Part shown: piece after piece, positions 55,370-64,000 of the stretch
Layout of the letters: each line of letters opens with the position of its first letter
Numbering within the stretch: the stretch's first letter is position 1
Assembly (NCBI GenBank): GCA_036925085.1
Contig: JAUPFP010000024.1
Coordinates: 3,245,549 to 3,309,548, forward strand
DNA: 64,000 nt
Reading direction: 5' to 3'
Source of the DNA: Brachycybe producta
Taxonomy: Eukaryota; Arthropoda; Diplopoda; Playtdesmida; Andrognathidae
Notes under the pieces: model-generated
What the model was told of the DNA's origin: nothing
What the model saw: only the letters and a program-made list of their open reading frames with translations
The model's database searches: none
Made by a program: the position numbers and the translations under genes

Positions 55370-56419
55370 TTAAGCGGCCGAATGGAACAATTGCCAAATG
55401 AATAATTATGCACAAACTGCATAGTATTTAGAAATTTGCATATTATCGCATAACGTAATAATTATGCGTAGGCCTACAGTAAGCCCTAAACAGGTTGTTT
55501 AATGTATTTGCAATTCATTATCAAGTTAAAGTTTCCGGAAGAAAAAAAAAAAAAAAGATGAATTCGATAATTTTGACCACAAAAAAGTTAATTAAAATTA
55601 AACAATGATAACTTTATTTTGTGAGTGTGTCGAGTTTACATACATATTTATAAAGTTTAAAATGAGCTACAAAAAAAAATAACTTAAGATTGAAACAAGA
55701 GAATCAAAATTGTTTTCTTTCCGGTGGCTATTTTTTTAAAAAAAAAAACTTAACCAGAAACGTTTTATAAGAAAACAATAAAAAAAATGCAAACTCAACG
55801 TCGTAATTGATAAGAAAACAATGTCTGTTGTATTCTTTTTGTTTTCGTTGATATATTTTTTTTAAACTAGAAAACATGTTATTTGATTAGTTTTTCTTTT
55901 CAAGTAATTGGGGGGGGGGGGGGGGGGGGGGGGTCATACGTTCACTCTTTAAAACAAACGTATAATAATAAATTTAATAATAAATCCTTATGTTTTCCTC
56001 ATTTGTAAATTTGATATAATTATCCGTAATCAATAGACCACAACAAATGTACATTTATACAGGGTGAGTCAAAAATGGCAAACACAATTTTATAACAAGA
56101 TATCCGGACTAAATGGGATCGGACTTGGTCCGGATCACCCACATGTCCGGCTAATCCGGAAAAATTAATCATTTTTCACTTTAATTATCGTCCATCTCTA
56201 TCAGGAAGTTAAATTCCAAAACATTGGTAAACTAAAACCGGTATAATAACAACAAGTCCGGATTACCGATATCCGGATGATCGAGTTTCTACTTAATTAT
56301 CTCCAAATTGCACATGTATATTATTGTCTATTTTATAATATTATGACAAAGAGATACATAGAGGTAGTTTAACTCCATGCTAGAAAAAATGTCTTGAGTG
56401 AGTGAGCTTTACATGCATA
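55370..56419. other. AT-rich DNA with poly-G and a TCCGGAT cluster
   Basis: 24-G run at 55910-55933. tacagggtgagtc at 56060. Six TCCGG/CCGGA words lie at 56103-56280. No gene seen. Confidence 0.45.
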
Positions 56420-56649
56420 GAGGGCACTGTGCACATACCTACCAGCGTCCTCTAGTAACGAGAAAAACAGTTGAAAGCAGGGAAAGCTGCCATTGTCATC
56501 TATATGAAGCCAGATAAGATTTCTCATCCTCGATTTCATAACAATCCTCATAGATTAACAATGGCGATCTTTAAAGCTTTTCCTACTTTCAATTGGTTTT
56601 CACGTTACTAGATGACGCTGGCAGGAATGTATACGGTGCCTGTAGCCTC
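56420..56649. mobile_element. TIR element R
   Basis: gagggcactgtgcac...ccagcgtcctctagtaacg...gttgaaagcagggaaagc pairs imperfectly with gctttt cctactttcaattgg...cgttactagatgacgctgg...cggtgcctgtagcctc. About 80 bases per arm. Confidence 0.7.
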
Positions 56650-57276
56650 TCTTCAAGGTTCTCTTTATAAAAAAAAGAGAACCCTTTTACAAGGCCCCAG
56701 CAGGCTTACACTTTGAATAATAGTTGAATCTTACTGAAACTGAGATGGAATTTAGCTCTACGCAGAGGTGGCGCCATCTCTCGGCTCTCCTTCCCTCATT
56801 TGTCAGCCATTTTTTTAATTAGCTCTGAAACAAGTATTAATTTGTTTCTATAGTGTGCGACTTTTGACTCACTGTGTACATTAGATGCATTACATACAGA
56901 TGATGTTTGTAACACGTTTAAATGTAAACATACACCTAGATCGCCGTCTAGTGGCCCAACTATCAAAACTACAACTCAACAACTTGTTCCTTTTTTTATA
57001 TTGTTTTCTCACGGTTATGTTTACATTATAATGTGGCCATTGTAATATTAAAAAATGAACTTTGTTTTTTCTTTAAGGTTGTAAATATTATGTCGCCGAG
57101 GAAAAAAGCGCAATTGATGGGCGGGGTCCACAGACTCAGTCCAAAGTCATAAATACCTTGATATATATATGTCGTAGAGGAAAACAAAAACATAACGTAT
57201 TAGAGGAAAATCAACCATTTGTAGCCTACAACTAGACTCTCCCTTACAAATGGAACACTTAGATTCAGCCACAGTG
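56650..57276. other. Intergenic or intronic DNA
   Basis: Short inverted pair ggttctcttta / aaagagaacc at 56658-56688. No gene seen. Confidence 0.4.
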
Positions 57277-57484
57277 AGAGGCATTTAGAAATCGGGAAGA
57301 ACATAAGTTAGCTCCGCCCCTTTTTATGACGACTGGCAACTTCTAATTGGTTGGTTTATGTAGTCTGCCGTCACATGCTCCGCCCTTTTCAATGTCGAAC
57401 CACACAACAAACCAATTAGAAGTTGCCGGTCGTCATAAAAAGGGCGGAGCTAACTTATGTTCTTCCCGATTTCTAAATGCCTGT
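57277..57484 (+). mobile_element. Family A MITE, copy A6
   Basis: Palindrome agaggcatttagaaatcggg to complement ending aaatgcctgt. Left end slightly degraded; flanks ccacagtg / caaagtgt are only partly similar. Confidence 0.85.
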
Positions 57485-58140
57485 CAAAGTGTGAGCTAGC
57501 GATAAGACGAAAGGAGGCAAGTATATTAGAGTAAATAGCTGATTTTTACTAAATAGCTATTTTCTCGTCTACATATATACATATACAATGTATATATTCA
57601 AGTTATACAAGATGGGGAGGGGGTTGTATTATTATAAAGAGGGGGTTGTATTTTTAAGGGGGCAGAAAATATTTAAGGATTGTCCTTTGTTTACACGTAA
57701 TTTAAAATTGTGAATCCGGTTGTTGTTATTTGTTGTTAGTTTCGCAAATCAATTTTTTTTTCTTTCTCCTCAATTGTTAAATTTGAATTATTCAAATTAA
57801 ACTGTGAAGAATTCTGAGAATTCTCTTTCTGTATTTTTTATCATTAATTCGAATGGCCTTGTTCAACCCCCCCCTCTCCCCCTCCCCACCCTTTTCCCCC
57901 CTTTGTTTATTATTATTGTTTATTAAAACAAGTTGGGTCTTTTCCAATCTCGTTGTGAAAATTTAGGTCAGTGAGTACAGATTATAAAACTTGTCATTGA
58001 TTAATCTGAAACTACCGATTGTGTATATAATAATAATAATAATAATATGGACAATAAACACGCGATTATTATTGGGGCGGACATTTTAAACAAAATAAAA
58101 GTGTCAATTCACCTAGTCAATACATCGATTTTATTAGGGA
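57485..58140. other. AT-rich DNA
   Basis: (TAA)n near 58026-58045, C-rich patch near 57866. No gene seen. Confidence 0.4.
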
Positions 58141-59020
58141 GATGGGTCATTCGAATCTCGAATATTGAAAAATATTTGAGATTCGAAAACTCGAATCTTT
58201 GCGCTTTTTTTTTTCAATAGAAGCGTTCATTAACAAATAAAACCAGCGATTGTTGTAATTTCGGTGGTCGGACCCGGATCACCAATGGATTACCTTGTGC
58301 CGACCCTTGAGTGCCACACTTGTTTATTACTATTAATAATTTAATGTTTAATATTATTTCATTTATTTGTATCTTCTTAATGAATAATATAGAATTCTTA
58401 TTATATGAAGGATTCGAGAACCTTTTAGGATTCGGATTCGAGAACCTTTTATAGAATTCGGATTCGAGAACCTTTTATAGAATTCGGATTCGAGAACCTT
58501 TTATAGGATTCGGATTCGAGAACCTTTTATAGGATTCGGATTCGAGAACCTTTTAGGATTCGGATTCGAGAACCTTTTAGGATTCGGATTCGAGAACCTT
58601 TTAGGATTCGGATTCGAGAACCTTTTAGGATTCGGATTCGAGAACCTTTTAGGATTCGGATTCGAGAACCTTTTAGGATTCGGATTCGAGAACCTTTTAG
58701 GATTCGGATTCGAGAACCTTTTAGGATTCGGATTCGAGAACCTTTTAGGATTTGGATTCGAGAACCTTTTAGGATTCGGATTCGAGAACCTTTTAGGATT
58801 CGGATTCGAGAACCTTTTAGGATTCGGATTCGAGAACCTTTTAGGATTCGGATTCGAGAACCTTTTAGGATTTGGATTCGAGAACCTTTTAGGATTCGGA
58901 TTCGAGAACCTTTTAGGATTCGGATTCGAGAACCTTTTATAGGATTCGGATTCGAGAACCTTTTATAGGATTCGGATTCGAGAACCTTTTATAGGATTCG
59001 GATTCGAGAAAATTTAGCAA
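58141..59020 (+). repeat. Repeat G, copy 1, with expanded 24 bp array
   Basis: Head attcgaatctcgaatattga...gattcgaaaactcgaatctt and body agaagcgttcattaacaaat...gacccggatcaccaat are shared with 59952-60482. The tail is an array (58410-59010) of about 25 units of ggattcggattcgagaacct(ttta), with 26-bp variants containing ata at both edges. Confidence 0.92.
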
Positions 59021-59034
59021 ATTTAGTCCCCAAG

Positions 59035-59310
59035 GATTACCACCTCTTGTATTTTTCATGTTATTATCTTTCAAAATAAGCTTTTTATTTATGTGTTTGA
59101 ATATGGACCCAACTTTTAAGCAGATGATATTTTTTAAATTTTTATTTCGAAAAAGTTTATTTTGAAAGATATCAACATGAAAAAAATACCCTTAAAAGTG
59201 ATTGAGAGCTAACCCTTCTAGTTTCTAAAGACACTTTTAAAATTTCTCATAATTTTGCACCTAAAAAAACAAAATAATCAAACAGTTTTGAAAATCAGCT
59301 GTTCATTAAA
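59035..59310. mobile_element. Family C element, copy C19 (left end lost to repeat G)
   Basis: ttcatgttattatctttcaa, aaagtttattttgaaagata, gctaacccttctagtttcta, and the terminus ttttgaaaatcagctgttca. Confidence 0.78.
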
Positions 59311-59951
59311 CCCACTGATTCTCTAATCTGATTTATTTATTTTCGGTTACTTGAATGAATTGATGTTATTAATTTATTAGAAGGTTAAACCGGAAAACAT
59401 AATTTGTAATTACGTCTTTCTAGCCCTCTAGTGGTGATAAAAGTCATTGAGCTTTTGAACCGGACAACCTCTCTCTCTCTCTCTCTCTCTCTCTTGTCTA
59501 TTTATTTATTAAAATAAGTTTACCTTTCCCATTCTTCTCATCATTCATATCCACACACAGTTTGAATGATTCACACAAACATATATTATATTATAGACTG
59601 ACTGACTGACTGTTGTGTGTGTGGTCACTCTTGAATGACCCTGTTGTTGTGTCCAAAGGAAATGATTTACTATAATAATATGGCCATTGATAACATACAA
59701 ATAAACAAGTGGAAATAACAGAAAAAAAGGTATAAAAACGGGTGGTGTAAAAGGGGGGAGAGAGTTGTAAGGTTCATGGTTTACATGGAACACCGGAAAA
59801 GTAGGTTAAGTCATCTCTCTCCTCCTCCTCCTCCTCCTCCTCCTCCTCCTCCTCATCATTCATCAAAAACAATAATTTTGAATGAATTTTAACTAAATAA
59901 AACTGATTACTTTTATAAAATAATGATCAGACTTCAGTAATACTAGTTATC
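59311..59951. other. AT-rich DNA with microsatellites
   Basis: (CT)n at 59469-59494 and (CTC)n at 59820-59854. No gene seen. Confidence 0.5.
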
Positions 59952-60482
59952 GGCCATTCGAATTCCTAGAATCTTGAAAAAAATTCGAGATTCGAAAACT
60001 CGAATCTTCACGCTTTTTTCTTCTTTCGAATCCTCGAATCCCGCAAATCTTGAAAAATATTCTAGATTCGAAAACTCGAATCTTCACGCTTTTTTCTTCT
60101 TTCGAATCCGGCGAATCTTGAAAAATATTCGAGATTTGAAAACTCGAATCTTCGCGCTTTTTTCGTCTTTTGAATCTTTCGAATCCTAACCTTAAAAAAA
60201 ATGTTAAAAACTTTGGTAAAATTAGTTTAAACTCCATTGACGTCTAACAGAAGCGTTCACTAACAAAAAAAAACCCGGCGATTGTTGCAACCCGGATCAC
60301 CAATATCACATTGTGGCGACCCTGAGTGCAACATTATTTTTTGTTATTAATAATTTAATATTTAATATCATTTTATTTATTTGTATTTTCTTAATAAATA
60401 ATAATAGGATTCTTTTATGAAGGATTCGAGAGATTCGAGAACCTTTTAGGATTCGGATTCGAGAAAATTTAGGATTCGTCCC
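59952..60482 (+). repeat. Repeat G, copy 2, with triplicated head
   Basis: The head unit (aatcttgaaaaatattcgag...cgaatcttcacgctttttt, about 70 bases) is present three times. The body matches copy 1, but the tail has only about two units of the 24-mer. Confidence 0.88.
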
Positions 60483-60499
60483 ACACCTTTAAGTAATAA

Positions 60500-60930
60500 C
60501 TTCTCGTTTATCCACTACAACTACTCGTTAAAAAGTTAACCACAATTAATTTTCTAATGGAAACAAATGTGGTTACATTTAACTATGGTTAAATTTCTGA
60601 ACAATGAAGTTAAAACTCAACTGTATTGACATAATATGGTTAACTACATTATTAAATGGTTAAATACGTCACTTCCTGTTTGTTCCAACCAAATTTAGCC
60701 TACAAATAAGATGGCGGATAAGTGAGAACATTCAATTTTTGACTGAATGAGGAGTGAGAATGTCACAAAATGCACAACTCTTTTTAACAGGAAGTGAAAC
60801 CAAACAGGAAGTGACACCACCACAGTTTAAATGTCTTGAAAATGAAAATACATAAAAGTACCACGTTCTAGCTTTGCTGCAGTTAACTATAAACCTTGAT
60901 TATGTAACTGCAGTTAATTTTTATTTTTTG
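60500..60930 (-). repeat. Element N-related repeat, copy 2
   Basis: Reverse-complement similarity to 44090-44460: gttaaccacaattaattttc, aagatggcggataag, gaggagtgag, and agctttgctgcagttaacta. Also internally palindromic through many ttaac/gttaa words. Confidence 0.6.
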
Positions 60931-61691
60931 TGAAATTGTCAATTTAAAAAAAAAACCTTAAAAACGGATCATTTTAAAACTGAATTATAAAATGTTAAAA
61001 AAATGTTGTAAAAAAAAACTTCCAACAATCTTTTACCATTCTAGTTTTTTGAAAACAATTTGAATTTTTTTTAGTAATGTTTAAAAAAAACGTTCGCTTG
61101 ACGTTTTTGCGTCCAAATTTTACAAAAAAAAATCATCTATGAAGCTTAACATTAGCCACTAAAGTGGCGCCATCTTGAGTATAGACAAAACCAAAATAAA
61201 TATCTATTCAGCCACCTCTTAAAAAAACAGAAGAAATTCATTGTTATGAATTTCATAATGACAATGATGATGATGATGATGATGATAACTAGACTCCACC
61301 CCAGACTTCTCTTTCTGATTTTTTTAAAAAATGGCCAGAAGCATCAAGAAAAATATCCTCTTCATGGTCAAGTTTTTTGTTGTTGTTGGTGTGTTTCAGT
61401 TTCAGCACCAAGTGTGGTCAAAAGCTGTATATTATTATTAATAATATCAGCCTAAGATATGAATAGAGTGAAAGAAAATATAATTTCTCTCTCTCTCTCT
61501 CTTTCTCTTTCTCTCTCTTTGAAGAAATTCACTTTTAAAAACATGATGTTCTTATTATTACAATTCAAACCACGAAAACAAAAGATGAAGAAAATGATAG
61601 AAGAGGAGGAGGAGGACCTTCTAATTATGTGGAGAATATCGTTAAGTAGTTGTGCTAAGAGAGAGATTTATATAAAGGAGCCACCTAAACC
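60931..61691. other. AT-rich DNA with microsatellites
   Basis: (GAT)n near 61258-61284, (CT)n at 61488-61502. No gene seen. Confidence 0.4.
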
Positions 61692-61754
61692 TTAAGCCCG
61701 GTACACAATGCAAGGTTTTGGGTACAACGTTTTGCCTGCGCGGTTCAAAACACT

Positions 61755-61959
61755 GCAGGGATTAGAAATCGGGATGAACAGAAGTTGGCTCCACCCTTTT
61801 TATGACGACCGGCAACTTCTAATTGGTTTGTTGTGTGGTTCGACGTTGAAAAGGGCGGAGCATGTGACGTCAGACTACACAACAAACCAATTAGAAGTTG
61901 CCGGTCGTCATAAAAAGGGTGGAGCCAACTTCTGTTTATCCCGATTTCTAATTGCGTGT
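61755..61959 (-). mobile_element. Family A MITE, copy A7 (nested in Q)
   Basis: Palindrome with degraded tips (gcagggattagaaatcggg ... ctaattgcgtgt). Centre in the same orientation as A2. No clear duplication. Confidence 0.85.
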
Positions 61960-62071
61960 GGACAGGAAAATCGTGCAATTTACGTGGGACTGCGTGGAGA
62001 AACAGTAGTATAGGGGAGATATGTCAGTCTTCATCCGTGATGGGATTCCGTGGAACTGATTGGGACAAACG

Positions 62072-62174
62072 CATGCAGTTCTGCTCAGCACTAAAATTTC
62101 GTTTGCCCCGCCCTTTTATGACATCAGATCAAGGGCGGGGCAAACGAAATTTTAGTGCTGAGCAGAACTGCATG
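62072..62174. repeat. Near-perfect 103 bp hairpin (44 bp arms)
   Basis: catgcagttctgctcagcac then taaaatttcgtttgccccgc, cctt pairs with its complement. Loop ttatgacatcagatc. Very little arm divergence suggests a recent origin or gene conversion. Confidence 0.9.
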
Positions 62175-62381
62175 TGGACAAACAGTGCTGAAAACTGTTA
62201 TGTTTGGACAACCCTGAACCACAGAATGAAAAGTTACACACAGAAGGGAAACTTGATGAGTTTTCTGTGAAAGTTTATTCTGCGCATGTGTGGCGGCACC
62301 ACCACCAACTTTAGCTGAAGTTTTCCTTTATTTTTGGGCGCCGCCATTTTGAAACGTGGGAATGACAAGTTATATAAATGA

Positions 62382-62585
62382 AGCTGGGTTTACACGAGTC
62401 AAGCGAGTTGATCAACTCACTTGAATATATTTGACATGAACACAAATTGAACGTCTAAACCCAATAATTCATGTCAGTTGATAATCTGAATGGAATCAAG
62501 TCCGAGTTTCGACATTCAATTCGAGTTAATTTCAGATGAATTTAAGTGAGTTGATCAAATTCACTTGACTCGAGTAAACCCAGCT
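62382..62585. mobile_element. TIR element (AGCTGGGTTTACACGAGTCAAG)
   Basis: Left agctgggtttacacgagtca then agcgagttgatcaactcac; right gagttgatcaaattcacttg then actcgagtaaacccagct. 204 bp. Ends resemble element M (GGGTTTACAC). Confidence 0.85.
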
Positions 62586-62827
62586 ATTTAGAAGAGTACC
62601 GAGTCTGCCCACAGTTTCAAGATGGGCGGCTGTCACATTTGTTCAAATAACCGGTTAAAATAAAGACTTCCTGCGTGACATCCTGTCACAGCAACATGAA
62701 AGGTTCCAACAGAGAGTTTCCCTTCTGTATAGAACTTTCTATTCTGTGCCTGAACAGCAACGTTTATGTTTTTACACAAATTTGCCTGCACAGTCATAAC
62801 TGACGTTGCGTGTGGACTAGGCTTTAA

Positions 62828-63655
62828 AAGATATGAACCATCAGCTCCAGAAAAAACCGGGAGAGAGAAAAAAAAAATTGATATTAATTTCACGTCTGAT
62901 GAAACAAGAGCGTCATAAATACCTTTAAATTCTTCACTGATGAAAGTTAAGGGTGGATTGTGGGATAAGGGGAGGCACTAATTAAACCGAATACAAAATA
63001 GTACAACATTTTGGCAAAGTGTCTAACAACACCAACAGATTTATGAATATTTCTTGTCACGAATTTATGACTTTAAGAAAAATGTTCTTCATTTTTCTCT
63101 TTCTCTCTCTCTCTCTCCCTTCAATAAAGAATTGAGAAGAAAACTTTTTAACTAATTAAGGTGATGATGTTTATTGTATGTGTGTTCGTATGGAATGCAG
63201 GATTTAAGGGAGTAGTTGTTAAAGGTGGAGGAGGTGCTCCTCCTCCTCCTCCCCACCCCTCAGGATGATGATGATCTAGTATTCTAATTCTTTGAACAAA
63301 ATCCGGTCTTATTTTTTGGTTGTTGTTACTCTTAACCTCTTAAATTACACTCCTTAAAATGACACTTTTTTGTCTCAATATCAAAGGAATGTCTTTTTAT
63401 TTTTAGTTAATTTATTCCTTATTTAGAAATATTTTGAAAAAAAAAAAAAAGGATTTTAATAATTAAAATAATACTGGTTGAAATAGAAAATTATTTTTGG
63501 CGCTTATTCCTTTTTGGCGCTTGATCAGCGCCTCCCGTTTTAAATAAATTATCTTAATTAAACAATCGGTTGCATCATCTGTTGTGACATCACGTATTCA
63601 TATTCTCTATGATCGTGACGTCATAATTCGATGAGTTTAAAACTCATACTATATA
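62828..63655. other. AT-rich DNA with a GCGCCAA-type fragment
   Basis: (CT)n near 63097-63117, (CTC)n near 63237, and tttttggcgcttattccttt at 63495 of the GCGCCAA family. No gene seen. Confidence 0.4.
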
Positions 63656-63864
63656 ACAAGCAATTAGAAAACGGGATGAACAGAAGTTGACTCCGTTTTT
63701 TTTTATGACGACCGGCAACTTCTAATTGATTGGTTATGTAGTCTGACGTCACATGCTCTCCGCCTTTTTCAACATTGAACCACACAACAAACCAATTAAA
63801 AGTTGCCGTTCGTCATAAAAAGGGCGGAACCAACTTCTGTTCATCCCGTTTTCTAATTGCCTGT
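63656..63864 (+). mobile_element. Family A MITE, copy A8
   Basis: acaagcaattagaaaacggg to ctaattgcctgt; exact 9 bp flanks tactatata (63647-63655, 63865-63873). Confidence 0.92.
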
Positions 63865-64000
63865 TACTATATATGACATAGATTGAGAATTTTTTTAAGT
63901 CTGAAATTTTAATAAATGTCTGAAAGTATAAAACTGTTTTTTTTGTGTGTTGAGTAACATTTTTCAATGCAATTTACGCCCTCAAAACTTAACACCTGCC

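Larger units (their letters stand above)
61692..62827. mobile_element. Large TIR composite Q with nested elements
   Basis: Left ttaagcccggtacacaatgc and right gcgtgtggactaggctttaa are imperfect complements. Inner arms cacagaatgaaaagtt...acagaagggaaact (62220) and agtttcccttctgta...tttctattctgtg (62716) pair well. Nested inside: family A copy A7, a 103 bp hairpin (62072), and a GTTTACAC-type element (62382). Confidence 0.55.

Noticed and set aside
58410-59010. CRISPR-like look of the 24-bp array
   Set aside because: Units are contiguous with no unique spacers, and the DNA is animal nuclear with introns. It is a minisatellite.
59947-60237. A 96-residue minus-strand frame with repeated RRKKREDSS-type segments
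   Set aside because: The periodic residues mirror the triplicated ~70-bp head of repeat G. No independent evidence of a gene.
62633-62893. An 86-residue minus-strand frame with a signal-like start
   Set aside because: It lies over the right inner arm of the inverted composite Q, which pairs with 62220-62260, and shows no domain. Repeat DNA explains it.
36408-64000. Search for further coding exons, tRNA or rRNA genes in the right part
   Set aside because: I found no frame with a recognisable domain flanked by good splice sites, no cloverleaf with an anticodon arm, and no rRNA-like block. A gene with short exons could still be missed by eye.

Overview
The window is AT-rich nuclear DNA of an animal, almost certainly an arthropod. 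It has spliced genes with GT-AG introns, no operons, and dense short non-autonomous transposons, minisatellites and microsatellites. The arthropod call rests on the second gene. It encodes an EGF-receptor ligand of the Spitz/Keren type, with the near-N-terminal ACSSR..PKPR block, the RPNITFPTY linker, one EGF domain and the ASIAGG start of the transmembrane helix that Rhomboid proteases recognise in Drosophila Spitz. I cannot name the species or order.

Layout: (1) 1-5989, plus strand: the 3' nine exons of a LIN54 / Mip120 orthologue, the DNA-binding subunit of the DREAM/MuvB cell-cycle complex, open at the left edge. The joined exons give 984 codons and a stop with no frame error. (2) 10778-24823, minus strand: a complete five-exon Spitz/Keren gene (245 codons), convergent with lin-54. 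Its first coding exon is 12.6 kb from the rest. An in-frame open exon at 35879-36407 may be a further 5' exon, coding or untranslated. (3) 36.5-64 kb: I found no convincing protein-coding exon and no RNA gene. This part is repeats and low-complexity DNA.

Repeats: family A is a ~205 bp palindromic hAT-like MITE (8 copies; 8-9 bp target duplications at most). Family B is a ~250-305 bp PIF/Harbinger-like MITE (5 copies; TTA/TAA duplications). Family C is a ~300 bp palindromic element with about 19 copies, including copies in lin-54 and spitz introns. Family D is a ~325 bp hAT-like element (2 full copies with exact 8 bp duplications). Several larger terminal-inverted-repeat elements carry others nested inside them, at 31.7-32.9, 43.6-44.6, 46.2-46.7 and 61.7-62.8 kb. 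Tandem arrays have units of 24, 24, 33, ~53 and ~185 bp.

The two genes have no obvious functional link: one is a chromatin/cell-cycle regulator and the other a secreted growth-factor precursor. The less ordinary aspects are the possible 5' extension of the Spitz gene, a 27 bp coding minisatellite in lin-54, and the transposon stratigraphy.
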